NCBI GenBank assembly: GCA_026707665.1
Contig: JAPOWK010000059.1
Span: 1 to 64,000 of the forward strand
Direction: 5' to 3'
DNA from: Chloroflexota bacterium
Lineage (GTDB): Bacteria; Chloroflexota; Anaerolineae; Aggregatilineales; Phototrophicaceae
Length of the DNA stretch: 64,000 nucleotides
Part shown: piece after piece, positions 56,261 through 64,000 of the stretch
Numbering within the stretch: the first letter of the stretch is position 1
How the letters are laid out: each line of letters begins with the position of its first letter
Notes under the pieces: model-generated
The model's database searches: none
What the model saw: the letters and a program-made list of their open reading frames with translations, nothing else
What the model was told of the DNA's origin: nothing
Program-made: the position numbers and the translations under genes

Positions 56261-57135
56261 GCGTCGCTTCTTTCGAATTCATCCCTGGATCGCGCGTCAT
56301 GCGCTGTCTGCCGGTCATCGCGATACTCGTTGACCAAGGCGCGGATATTCTGCTGGTGCAGCTGCTGTACGATGCCGTTCAGCAAAACATGACTCTTGCC
56401 GCATTCCGCGAGCGAGACCCGATTTTCTATGTCTTCCAGCCCTTTTTCCAGCGCGACTTTTACCGCTTCGTCCAGCCTTCGCAGATATTCAATGTCGCTC
56501 GTAATCTTTTCCGGCACTTCGCCACGCAAGATGATCTCGCCGTGCCCCTGCACGATATTCTCATAGTCGCGTTCAAGAAGCCGCGTCAAAGATTCCCTGA
56601 ATTCGGCAAAATCCCCATCGACAAAGTAAGGTATCGGCATGACCGTATCGGCCGCGAATAGAACCTCTTCCTCTTCCAGCAAACATACGATGGAATCTTG
56701 ACTGTGCCCAGGGCTGGCGCGCAGCTTGAAGTTCGTACCGCCGATGTCCAGCGCCATTTCGTCGTCAAAAGTGATTTCGGGCAAGATCAGCTCAACCGGA
56801 TCAAATTCTCCCGCATTTGCCTTCATTTGGCGCAAGCTCTCACGTCCCCGTGTATCGAGCATCTCCCGACATTTCTGGTGCGATATGACACGAGCGCCAG
56901 GGAAAAAGCAGGTCCCCGTCGTGTGATCGGCGTGGAAGTGCGTATTGATGACGTAATTCACCCGTGAGCCCAAGCCCTCTTCGACGTACCGGCGGATCAG
57001 CATCGTCTCCTCCGGGTAAAGCAAAGTGTCGATTAGCACGGCGCCATCATCGGTCAAAACGACCCCGGCCGTCACCTGCGCATACTGGTCACTGCGGAAG
57101 ACGAAAATGTGATCCGTGATTCGTTCGCGCTGCAT
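56236..57135 (-). CDS. MBL-fold metallo-hydrolase
   Basis: A 299-residue beta-lactamase-fold enzyme. The metal motif is NTHFHADHTTG near residue 63, with another His in SPGHSQDSIV and Asp in FAADTVMP, and the last His in VQGHGEII. The C-terminal 100 residues are helical and charged. The substrate is unknown; quinoprotein-relay- or lactonase-like members share this outline. It is the first gene of a pair with greA. Confidence 0.88.
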   Translation of the reverse strand: MQRERITDHIFVFRSDQYAQVTAGVVLTDDGAVLIDTLLYPEETMLIRRYVEEGLGSRVNYVINTHFHADHTTGTCFFPGARVISHQKCREMLDTRGRESLRQMKANAGEFDPVELILPEITFDDEMALDIGGTNFKLRASPGHSQDSIVCLLEEEEVLFAADTVMPIPYFVDGDFAEFRESLTRLLERDYENIVQGHGEIILRGEVPEKITSDIEYLRRLDEAVKVALEKGLEDIENRVSLAECGKSHVLLNGIVQQLHQQNIRALVNEYRDDRQTAHDARSRDEFERSDAWPQKKLI

Positions 57136-57182
57136 CGAAAGTTGGACTATTCCGGTTAACAGGCGGGCGCTGCGCTGCGTCC

Positions 57183-57211
57183 AGTATAGTGGGGGCGCAG
57201 TTGAAAATCAA
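57183..57211 (-). promoter_or_regulatory. Promoter of the MBL-greA pair
   Basis: On the minus strand TTGATT is followed by a 17-nt spacer and TATACT, with an inferred start about 40 nt before the MBL ATG. Confidence 0.65.
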
Positions 57212-57232
57212 GTGAGCGGACGCCAGCCAATA

Positions 57233-57260
57233 TTGCCTCCGGACCGCGCTGAAGTATACT
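57233..57260 (+). promoter_or_regulatory. Promoter of the hybrid binding protein gene
   Basis: TTGCCT and TATACT with a 16-nt spacer, about 37 nt before the ATG. It diverges from the MBL-greA promoter. Confidence 0.5.
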
Positions 57261-57296
57261 GAACGCAACAATACGCATGAAAGAAATATAACGACG

Positions 57297-59429
57297 ATGA
57301 CCTCACCGAGTGTTGTTATGCGCCGTCTCGCGCTGCTGCTCGTTTTGGCTGTCATGCCAGTTCACCTGCCTGCATCCGCTCAGAATGCAATTCGGATCGG
57401 CGTCATCGACGCGGCCGACGGATCCACGGTCAAGGGCGCGCAGCTCGCCGCGCGACAAATTAACGACGCTGGCGGAATCCTGGCGGTGGATGGCGCTACG
57501 TTCAGCCTGGCGGTTGTGCACACGCCGCCGGACAACATGGATATCGCCATTGCCAATATGCGCCAAGCAAGCGTTGTCGCAGTTATCGGACCAAAGCGCG
57601 ACGAGCTTGTGGCGAGATATATGCTGCAATTGCAGGCGCTCGACGTACCGGTCATTACACCGGTGACTGGCGACACCACCCTGCTGCAAGCCACCACGAA
57701 TCGGATCTTTCGCAGCCGCGCACGAGCAAGCGTTACGACCGCTGCGCTGGCCGACTATCTGGTAAACACGCTGGGGTTCCGAACCATCCGGACAGTGCAG
57801 CTTGATAGAGCCAGCACAGCCGCGTTAATCAGGCTGGCTAATTCGCTCTCTCCGTATGGTGTCAGCCTCTCAAACACACTTGTCTATGAGGACGAGCCAG
57901 CCGCGGACGCGATCGCCCGCGACATCGTCGAATCTGATCCAGACCTGGTCGCCATCTACGGTCCCCCGCTGGCTTCGGCCCAAGTGTACAATTCTATGCG
58001 CGCCGCTGGCTACCGGGGCGCGCTCGTCTATGACCAGGCGAACGATCCCGCTTTTGTCAATATCGTGCCAGCCGCTGATCTTGCCGGTATTTTCGCCGCC
58101 GACACCTGGTCGCCTTCGCTTCGAGACGCCGCTAGCGAGGCTTTCGTTTTGGATTATGCGCGCGCCTTCGGTCAACTGCCCGACGCTCTCGCCGCCGCCA
58201 GCTATGACGCGGTTCGCGCAGTCGCAGCCGCCATCGCCGACTTCGGCAGCCCTAGCGAGAATCTGGCCACGCTAAGTCGATTCGAGGGTGTTCAAGGCCA
58301 ACTGAATCCGGCCGCTCTCCTTCGCGGCGAGCTCAGCAGCAACGCCGTTGTGACCCGGCTAAACGACGATGGCGCGCCGAATGTCGTCGCTCGTTATCGC
58401 GATGGAAGGCCGATAAGCGAAGGCGCCCCACTCGTGGCTAGGGAATCGCCAACACCTGCGCCAACCCCGACCCCTGCGCCGACATCAACTCCTTCGGGCC
58501 ACACACTGGTAATCCAGAGCACAGTTCAAAATGTGCGGAGCGGGCCCGGGCTGCAGTTTGATGTCATCGGTCAACTGCCAAGAGGCACGCAAGCCCGCGT
58601 ACTCGGCGCCACTCCCGACTACGCTTGGCTGGTCATTGATTTTCAGGGGCAATGGGGCTGGCTGGCGTCTTATCTAGTCGAAACCTTCGGCAACCGCAAT
58701 CTCTTGCCGGTGATTCAGCCGCCGGCCTCGCCCACGCCAGCGCCAACTTCCACAGCGGCGCCATCGCGCGATCCAGACCTTGTGATCCTGCAAGCGCAAC
58801 CGCCCCGCATCATCCTCGACCAGCCCATGACCGCCAGCATCACTGTACACAATCAAGGTCTCGCCGCCGCCGGACCATTTGCCATCGCCGCGTCTTTCCA
58901 GCCAGGCGACCGCTACGCCGGCTTAAACTCCACTGGACTGAATGCCGGCGAGCAGACCACCCTGCAACTGAGCCAGACGCTCAGCGGCGAGACCGGTCCG
59001 CAGTCGGTTGTCATCGTCGTCGACCTCAACGAACAGGTGGCGGAAGGCGTCGCCGGCGAAGCCAACAACCGCGCCTATGCCTACAGCTACATCGCGGACC
59101 GGGCTATTCTCGCCAGCGGGACAACGACTGTCGGCATCGGCAATATCGACCTGGACGGATACGGCAATCCCGACCTTTCCTGGACCGGAAGCGACCTGGT
59201 CGCCCTCGGCTTGGCCGGCATGTATTTGATGTACAACTTCAACTCAATTGACCAGGTTCATTACGATGCCATCGATACTTCGCAGGCCACGCTTCTGGCA
59301 TTGCGCATTGATCTCCTGAGGAATGCGATCCTTGGGCTGCGCACCGCCGACGGTCATCGCGCCGTCCTGCAGCCGATCAGTGCGACGCGTGGCGGAACAT
59401 TCACTTTCGACTACCGCGTGTACCGCTAG
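57297..59429 (+). CDS. Exported hybrid: branched-chain-type binding domain, SH3 and CARDB
   Basis: A 710-residue exported protein. After a signal peptide (LALLLVLAVMPVHLPASA) comes a family 6 periplasmic-binding domain (IRIGVIDAADGSTVKGAQLAA; VVAVIGPKRDELV; YDAVRAVAAAIADFG). A Pro/Thr linker leads to a bacterial SH3 domain (QNVRSGPGLQFDVIGQLPRG; WGWLASYLVETFG), a second linker and a CARDB-like domain (ARIILDQPMTASITVHNQGL; EANNRAYAYSY). The last 90 residues are unrecognised. No transport genes are adjacent, so the binding domain may sense a ligand at the wall instead of importing it. The upstream ATG at MTSPSV is taken; an internal MRRLALLL start is possible. Confidence 0.85.
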   Translation: MTSPSVVMRRLALLLVLAVMPVHLPASAQNAIRIGVIDAADGSTVKGAQLAARQINDAGGILAVDGATFSLAVVHTPPDNMDIAIANMRQASVVAVIGPKRDELVARYMLQLQALDVPVITPVTGDTTLLQATTNRIFRSRARASVTTAALADYLVNTLGFRTIRTVQLDRASTAALIRLANSLSPYGVSLSNTLVYEDEPAADAIARDIVESDPDLVAIYGPPLASAQVYNSMRAAGYRGALVYDQANDPAFVNIVPAADLAGIFAADTWSPSLRDAASEAFVLDYARAFGQLPDALAAASYDAVRAVAAAIADFGSPSENLATLSRFEGVQGQLNPAALLRGELSSNAVVTRLNDDGAPNVVARYRDGRPISEGAPLVARESPTPAPTPTPAPTSTPSGHTLVIQSTVQNVRSGPGLQFDVIGQLPRGTQARVLGATPDYAWLVIDFQGQWGWLASYLVETFGNRNLLPVIQPPASPTPAPTSTAAPSRDPDLVILQAQPPRIILDQPMTASITVHNQGLAAAGPFAIAASFQPGDRYAGLNSTGLNAGEQTTLQLSQTLSGETGPQSVVIVVDLNEQVAEGVAGEANNRAYAYSYIADRAILASGTTTVGIGNIDLDGYGNPDLSWTGSDLVALGLAGMYLMYNFNSIDQVHYDAIDTSQATLLALRIDLLRNAILGLRTADGHRAVLQPISATRGGTFTFDYRVYR

Positions 59430-59458
59430 ACTGCCGATTTTCCGCTGCGCGCGACAAG

Positions 59459-60373
59459 TCAGTCTTCCAGCACGATATCGACAAATGTCGTGCGATAAGC
59501 CTCCACCTCCACGCTTTCACGATACGCCAGCGCGCCATTCTCGGTCAGCACCAGGATCTCATACTCGTCCGCGAGCAAGTCGCCCGCCACAAAGTTCTCT
59601 CGCCAAACCGGGTCGGAATTCACTTCCTCGCCAGCGTATGTGAATACATCGCGGCTGGCTTCAGTCGAACGCACTGTAAGTCGTTTTCCCGCGATCGGGT
59701 CGCCCTCCTGATTGCGCACGGAGCCCGCAATCATCCCATGATCTAGATAATGCTGCAGCCAAAGCTCCGGATTGCGGGTTAGCCGATAGTCAAATGGATC
59801 GCTCACCCGCACCTCGAAATGCAAATGTGGGCCTTCGGCAACACCAGACGAACCGACCCATCCCAGACGCGATTGGTCACCCACGACTTGACCGGTTCGT
59901 ACATGAATCTTTTCCAGATGCCCGTATAGTGTGAACAGCTGACGCCCAGCCAGCGAATACAGATCGTGCGCCAGAACAACTACATTCCCGTAATAATCCA
60001 GTTGAGGACCCAACTGCGTTTCCAAGTCATCGCCAGCGAAGACTACTCTGCCCGCCTTGGCCGCGTACACAGGCGTATTGCGCTCGTTCACGAATTCTAC
60101 GCCCAGATGCGCCGGCCGCGTATCCAGGCGCGTATCGCCATAGGCGTAAGATCGGTCGATCCAATGCGTGTTGTCGTCCGTCAATTCGATCGGTCGGTGA
60201 AGAATGTTGTGTTCGACTGGTTCCATTGCCGCGATCTCCGTCGCGGAGAGCGGAACGAGATCGATTGTCTCGCGCGTCGGGGTGGCGTCCTGCGACCAGG
60301 CGCGCGCAATCCAAAACAGCGCCGCGAAGACCAGCCAGACTTTCCGCCAGCATGGACAAAATCGCCGATTCAT
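59459..60373 (-). CDS. M23-type peptidase domain protein
   Basis: A 304-residue exported protein with an N-terminal signal helix (VWLVFAALFWIARAWS). The M23 (LytM) core is clear: TRPAHLGVEFVNERNTPVYAAKAGRVV, LYGHL and GPHLHFEVR. In the first zinc motif HxGxD the Asp is replaced by Glu (HLGVE); the HLH motif is intact, so activity is uncertain. A C-terminal beta domain (GSVRNQEGDPIAGKRLTVRS) resembles CNA-B/carboxypeptidase-regulatory folds. Family role: cutting peptidoglycan cross-bridges. It is 10 bp after the lipoprotein gene and probably co-transcribed. Confidence 0.9.
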   Translation of the reverse strand: MNRRFCPCWRKVWLVFAALFWIARAWSQDATPTRETIDLVPLSATEIAAMEPVEHNILHRPIELTDDNTHWIDRSYAYGDTRLDTRPAHLGVEFVNERNTPVYAAKAGRVVFAGDDLETQLGPQLDYYGNVVVLAHDLYSLAGRQLFTLYGHLEKIHVRTGQVVGDQSRLGWVGSSGVAEGPHLHFEVRVSDPFDYRLTRNPELWLQHYLDHGMIAGSVRNQEGDPIAGKRLTVRSTEASRDVFTYAGEEVNSDPVWRENFVAGDLLADEYEILVLTENGALAYRESVEVEAYRTTFVDIVLED

Positions 60374-60383
60374 AACCAACCTG

Positions 60384-61091
60384 TCATCCGCTCGCAATCG
60401 AAAACTCAGTTGTGCCTAGCGCCTCGCCATCGGCATAAAGCGTCGCCGCATAGTCGCCGGTCAGAAATGGGAAGGCAAGCGGCGTCGCGTAAAACCAGAT
60501 GCACACCGATGACCGCGAGAAATCAGCCTGCCACTCCACCCGATAGACGCTGCTTCCATTGAACAGCCAGTCCACTTCAAACAATGTGCCGGACTGCAAA
60601 TCCGTGACGCGAGCCGTGACATAAATGCGTTCGGCGCCCGGGCTAAACTGGCTCACCGGCCCGCTTGAACAGCCGCTAGCGGGATCGGTGCTTCGCGCGG
60701 TCGAGAGACTCGACACGCGCATCGCCGAATCAAGCGACCTCTGCGCGCTGTCGCCAACCGTCATATCGTCTTCCAGCGAGCTGCCCATATCTTCCGCGCT
60801 CACGACAACCGCCCTCACCTCGGGCGTGCCCGTGTGATGCGCGCGCAGCGTCGCGCCCAATGCCGCGTTCACCGCGGACAGCCTGGCGATGCGCGTCCCC
60901 GCCGCGACGATAGTCTCGACCACCATGACCTGTTCTTCCGTCGCAGCCGTACGAATCGAATCGTCTTCCGCCGCGTAGTTCGTCAAGTCAGTGTCGATCA
61001 CCGCGACCGCGTCATCGCCGCCGAGCGCCTGGCAACCGGCCAGCAGCAGCAATCCGCCGAGACTTAGTGCGCTTAGGATTCTCCCCGCCAA
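60384..61091 (-). CDS. Lipoprotein of unknown function
   Basis: A 235-residue protein with a signal helix and lipobox GLLLLAGC. The first half of the mature protein is helical (LSAVNAALGATLRAHH and EDMGSSLEDDMTVGD), the C-terminal half beta-rich (IYVTARVTDLQSGTLFEVDWLFNGS), like a domain that measures or binds extended strands. TTG is preferred as start because GGAAGGCG stands 6 nt upstream and the lipobox then sits at a normal distance; a longer open frame is likely leader. A TATAAT (61141-61146, minus) precedes it. Its neighbour is the M23 peptidase; a joint wall-related job is plausible. Confidence 0.7.
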   Translation of the reverse strand: MAGRILSALSLGGLLLLAGCQALGGDDAVAVIDTDLTNYAAEDDSIRTAATEEQVMVVETIVAAGTRIARLSAVNAALGATLRAHHTGTPEVRAVVVSAEDMGSSLEDDMTVGDSAQRSLDSAMRVSSLSTARSTDPASGCSSGPVSQFSPGAERIYVTARVTDLQSGTLFEVDWLFNGSSVYRVEWQADFSRSSVCIWFYATPLAFPFLTGDYAATLYADGEALGTTEFSIASG

Positions 61092-61146
61092 TGCTTCGCC
61101 TTCCGGGCAACACTTCTCAGAACAATATACAGCCGCAAACATTATA

Positions 61147-61488
61147 TCAGTTCGCCGAGGCCAATGCCGAATGCGACAAAATTTCGCAAAGTCCAGTCTT
61201 GGTAATTTCTGACGAAGCAATGGGTAAATTGAGTTATCCAAGTTACTCTGCGTCCGGAGAATTTCCATGTTGATCACGGGGATATTAGCCCCGCCAGCAA
61301 TACTCCCCCCTTCCCTGGCTCGCTGGACGCCCCCCGCCGAACGGGGGGGATTTATGGGGGGAACCAGGGGTTGGGGGGATGGGGTAGAATACGTCGAAGC
61401 GGAGTTGTCAATGCGTACTTGGAACTACATCTGTGTCCGCGGCGCTGAAAATATGCAGCGGATGACTCGGGCGCCGATTCCCCCACGC
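61147..61488. other. Gene-free gap with GC-rich repeat C
   Basis: No convincing gene. The left end abuts the lipoprotein promoter, the middle holds repeat copy C and the right end approaches the tRNA promoter. Confidence 0.55.
61303..61390. repeat. GC-rich dispersed repeat, copy C
   Basis: CTCCCCCCTTCCCTGGCTCG, a hairpin CCCCCCGCCGAACGGGGGGG, then ATGGGGGGAACCAGGGG and GGGGGGATGGGG, matching copies A and B in order and spacing. Confidence 0.8.
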
Positions 61489-61517
61489 TTGAACAAACTA
61501 GCTCTATCTGTTAACAT
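61489..61517 (+). promoter_or_regulatory. Promoter of tRNA-Arg
   Basis: TTGAAC and TAACAT are separated by 17 nt and the -10 ends 11 nt before the tRNA. Confidence 0.6.
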
Positions 61518-61528
61518 GCGAGCAGATT

Positions 61529-61600
61529 GCCCCCGTAGCTCAGGGGATAGAGCGCTGGTTTCCGGAACCAGGTGCACAGGTTCGAATCCTGTCGGGGGTG
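61529..61600 (+). tRNA. tRNA-Arg (anticodon CCG)
   Basis: A 72-nt cloverleaf: acceptor GCCCCCG/CGGGGGT (one G-U), D-stem GCTC/GAGC, anticodon stem CTGGT/ACCAG with loop TTCCGGA (anticodon CCG, 61562-61564), T-arm ACAGG-TTCGAAT-CCTGT. The discriminator is G and CCA is not encoded. It reads CGG codons. No integrase gene lies beside it. Confidence 0.95.
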
Positions 61601-61661
61601 CATGACATCCGCCCGCCCAAGCGATCGCCTCGCTTGACTTGCGAAGCTGGCGATTGCTCGA

Positions 61662-62927
61662 TCAGATACCGAGTTGATTTCGAAATTGGTCCATGTTGAT
61701 GACCGTCTTGTCCCGTCGCGATTCCTCGGCCGCGAACGCCAGCAGATGGCTCTCCAGCGACTCGCGCGCGGTGGTCACGCTGTCGTCTGGCTTCCCCTTC
61801 AGCGTGTTGATAAAGCTGCGAACGATGCCGTAATCGCCACCGCCGTGGCCGCTGCCGTCGCGGGCAATCACCGGCACCTCTTCGACTTCCCCGCTCAGGT
61901 GATGGTGCAGACGTATCTCATGACCGCGCGAGGAAAACTTCCCATATAACGTCGCCTTGGTGCCATCCCAACGCATCGTGCGGCTTTCTTCGTCGCTCTG
62001 CCCATTCATAACCAGTGCGACCGTCGTGCCGTCTTCCATCTCCATGTTCACCGTCTGATGGTCAACCACGTCGTTGTCGCATCGATACACGCATCGGCCG
62101 TACCAATCTGTCTTCAGCTGCTCCAGCCGCGCCGCGCTGGTCGGGATGTAGGACACGGCATTCTGCGGCCAGCCTTCGCCATCGCGCGCATATCGTTTCG
62201 TCGCCTCATACTTGCAAGTGTCCGCCGCCGGGCAAGGATCCGTGCAGCGCTCGGTCGCGCCTTCGGGCGCATTTTCCGGCCGGAAGTGAATCAGGCTGCC
62301 AAAGGACTGAAGCCAAGCCACCTTTTGCTGCAGTATCCACAATAGAACATCGAAATCATGGCAGCACTTGCACAAGATCATCGGTCCGGAAGTCGATTCC
62401 TGACGCCAGTTGCCGCGAACAAAGCTATGCGCCATGTGGTAATAGATAAGGTTTTCGCGATGGCTGACGCTGATGACTTTGCCCAAAGCCCCCGACTGCA
62501 CAACCTCTCGCAACGCCTGCCAAAATGGCGTATACCGGAGGACATGACAAATCTGCAGCAATCGCCCCGTTTCTTCCGCCCTTTTGACCAGACGCAGGTT
62601 TTCTTCCAGCACCGGCGCCATTGGCTTCTCTAGCAGCACATCATAGCCCAGATCCAGCATCCGCATTGTCGACTCGAAGTGCATGCGGTCCATCGTGCAA
62701 TTGATGGCAGTCGGCGCCAAGGGCCGACCGCTCTCAAGCAGCGACTGCCAATCGTGAAACACCATATCAGGCGCGATATCGTGCTCGCTCAAGAAGCGCT
62801 CGCGCCGAATTCGGTCCGGCTCAGCCAAGCCCACGACCCGTAATTCGCCCGGAAACTGAGTCGCAAACCGACCATATGCCATGCCACGCCCTCCGGCGCC
62901 CACGATGATCGTGTCGATCGCTGCCAT
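61662..62927 (-). CDS. Gfo/Idh/MocA family oxidoreductase
   Basis: A 421-residue NAD(P)-dependent dehydrogenase of sugars or related polyols. The N-terminal Rossmann motif is IIVGAGGRGMAYGRF, the second domain has the conserved LLEKPMAP (Lys of EKP), and the substrate side includes CHDFDVLLWIL. A cysteine-rich loop (ERCTDPCPAADTCKY) is an unusual but recurring feature of one subgroup. GGGAG precedes the ATG. The divergent ROK kinase suggests a sugar pathway; the substrate is unknown. Confidence 0.9.
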   Translation of the reverse strand: MAAIDTIIVGAGGRGMAYGRFATQFPGELRVVGLAEPDRIRRERFLSEHDIAPDMVFHDWQSLLESGRPLAPTAINCTMDRMHFESTMRMLDLGYDVLLEKPMAPVLEENLRLVKRAEETGRLLQICHVLRYTPFWQALREVVQSGALGKVISVSHRENLIYYHMAHSFVRGNWRQESTSGPMILCKCCHDFDVLLWILQQKVAWLQSFGSLIHFRPENAPEGATERCTDPCPAADTCKYEATKRYARDGEGWPQNAVSYIPTSAARLEQLKTDWYGRCVYRCDNDVVDHQTVNMEMEDGTTVALVMNGQSDEESRTMRWDGTKATLYGKFSSRGHEIRLHHHLSGEVEEVPVIARDGSGHGGGDYGIVRSFINTLKGKPDDSVTTARESLESHLLAFAAEESRRDKTVINMDQFRNQLGI

Positions 62928-63108
62928 AGCTCGTTCTCCCGCAATATCTCTCCAATCGACAAACTGATTCTACCCCATATCTGCGCCGCCTGTAGTAAGG
63001 GGAATGCCTAATATCCATTGCGCCAATCTCGACTGCGGCTGTCGGAGACCCGCGCTTGCTGGTAAATTTGTAGTCTAAGGCGCTTGACATCGCTCTTGAG
63101 GTCAGCGA

Positions 63109-64000
63109 ATGGCGGAAGAACTCACCATTGGTCTCGATATCGGCGGCACTAAGATGGCCTTCGTCGCTGCCGACCGCCAAGGCAACATTCACCACTCTTC
63201 ATCGCTGCCTACTGAGGCGCGAGCCGACTTCGATCACACGCTCAACCGAATTGCCGGGCAACTGAATCCGCTCATTGCGCGATATGAAAATGTCTGCGGC
63301 ATCGGCATCGGCGTGCCCGGACCCGTAGAAAGCGTCCGCGGCATCGCCTTGCATGCCGCCAATCTCGGATGGAAAAATGTCGGCTTGCGCGACGCAATCG
63401 CCGAGCGGCTACGGCGTCCGCTGCCAATATACCTGGATAACGACGTCAACGCCGGCGCGATCGGCGAACAGCTCTTCGGCGCGGCGAAAGGCGTCGCTAA
63501 TTGTCTGTATCTGATTGTCGGCACCGGCCTGGGCGGCGCTGTCATTTCGAACAATCGGATTCTGCGCGGCGCGACTAATTCCGAAATGGAGATCGGGCAT
63601 GTATCGCTAGATCCGATCAACGGGCTTCCTTGCTCCTGCGGCCAGCGCGGCTGCCTGGAGATGTCCGCCTCGGGCTCAGGCATCGTCGCCCAGGCTCTCA
63701 ATCGCATCGCTGACTACCCCGATTCGAGGCTGAGCGCGAAAACAATCACGACGCATGAAATCATAAGACTGGCGGGAAATGGCGACGCCTTGGCCGCTAC
63801 AGTGATGAACGAAGCGGCGGAGGCCCTTGGAATCGCCTGCGCCTGGTGCGTCAACCTCTTCAACCCTGCTCTGATCATTTTCGCTGGCGGTCTCGCCCGC
63901 GCCAGCTGGCATCTGCTGGAGAAGCCGCTCCGTCAATCCATGCGAGCGCGCTGCTTGCCGATGAACTATGAAGCCGTAACCGTATCGCTGTCTAAATTGA
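63109..64000 (+). CDS. ROK family sugar kinase (cut off at window end)
   Basis: About 297 residues are present and the frame is open at the edge. The N-terminal phosphate-binding motif is GLDIGGTKMAFV, the catalytic Asp lies in YLDNDVNAGAIGE, and the ROK zinc motif is CSCGQRGCLE; GHVSLDP supplies the preceding His. ROK kinases phosphorylate glucose, N-acetylated hexosamines or related sugars with ATP. With no helix-turn-helix at the N-terminus it is a kinase and not a repressor. It diverges from the oxidoreductase gene. Confidence 0.92.
   Translation, partial: MAEELTIGLDIGGTKMAFVAADRQGNIHHSSSLPTEARADFDHTLNRIAGQLNPLIARYENVCGIGIGVPGPVESVRGIALHAANLGWKNVGLRDAIAERLRRPLPIYLDNDVNAGAIGEQLFGAAKGVANCLYLIVGTGLGGAVISNNRILRGATNSEMEIGHVSLDPINGLPCSCGQRGCLEMSASGSGIVAQALNRIADYPDSRLSAKTITTHEIIRLAGNGDALAATVMNEAAEALGIACAWCVNLFNPALIIFAGGLARASWHLLEKPLRQSMRARCLPMNYEAVTVSLSKL

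Noticed and set aside
61267..61605. A 112-codon frame running through repeat C and tRNA-Arg
   Set aside because: It translates a tRNA gene and a low-complexity G-rich repeat, so it is not a gene.
63084..63089. TTGACA before the ROK kinase gene as a promoter
   Set aside because: A -10 at the normal spacing would overlap the start codon and none is present there.
61529..64000. Genomic island integrated at tRNA-Arg
   Set aside because: No integrase, no repeated tRNA 3' end, and neighbouring genes look like ordinary sugar metabolism.

Overview
The window looks like a contig from an uncultured Chloroflexota bacterium, probably Anaerolineae-like. This is inferred from gene style, not from a database search. 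The clues are Pro/Thr-rich linkers joining LysM, SH3 and CARDB-type modules; a membrane protein with a baseplate-J-like repeat; a DUF5679-type zinc domain at the start of DNA topoisomerase I; and a T-box riboswitch on valS. The DNA is GC-rich, genes are tightly packed, and GTG/TTG starts and 1-8 nt overlaps are common. No phage module, transposase gene, rRNA or CRISPR array was seen. Nearly all of it is chromosomal housekeeping and envelope biology.

Layout. 0-2 kb: cut-off sugar-type solute-binding protein and a SAM-cleaving DUF62 enzyme. 2-6.3 kb: dGTPase-like HD hydrolase, Ser/Thr kinase, and convergent mutL. 6.3-7.2 kb: gene-free DNA with short repeats. 7.2-10.2 kb: tRNA-Thr, a T-box leader and valS. 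10.3-19.6 kb: envelope block, with two tandem LysM proteins, a five-LysM glycoside-hydrolase-like protein, a GT39-type membrane glycosyltransferase, a membrane NERD protein and a large CARDB protein. 19.9-22.7 kb: yajC-secD-secF. 22.7-28.4 kb: purH and a TPP-riboswitch-controlled thiamine ABC transporter. 28.4-34.9 kb: two halves of a CoA-transferase-fold enzyme separated by an S41 protease, secG and an oligopeptide-type binding protein; then tyrS. 35-46 kb: alaS, baseplate-J-like protein, ruvX, a C39-like peptidase with TPRs, murJ, an MBL hydrolase, and an AlkP-superfamily enzyme coupled to an MFS transporter. 46.1-46.5 kb: a MITE-like element. 46.6-54.1 kb: ffh-rpsP-khpA-rimM, dprA, manC, topA. 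54.2-64 kb: unknown membrane protein, greA with an MBL enzyme, a hybrid binding protein, M23 peptidase plus lipoprotein, tRNA-Arg, a Gfo/Idh/MocA oxidoreductase and a cut-off ROK kinase.

How it works together. Protein export (SecDF, YajC, SecG, Ffh), translation (three aminoacyl-tRNA synthetases, two tRNAs, S16, RimM, KhpA) and DNA maintenance (MutL, RuvX, DprA, TopA) sit beside many secreted or membrane-anchored multidomain proteins that probably act at or outside the cell wall. The clearest regulation is by RNA: a T-box with a GUC (Val) specifier and a UGGU bulge before valS, and a TPP element with its own terminator and promoter before thiBPQ. Several promoters of the form TTGnnn-N16/17-TATAnT can be read directly.

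Most worth a second look: a 305-bp MITE-like element flanked by TA; two dispersed intergenic repeat families; a CoA-transferase-fold pair lacking the usual catalytic glutamate; a MutL with a degenerate endonuclease motif; and several envelope proteins of unknown function. I did not find a convincing new defence or mobile system.
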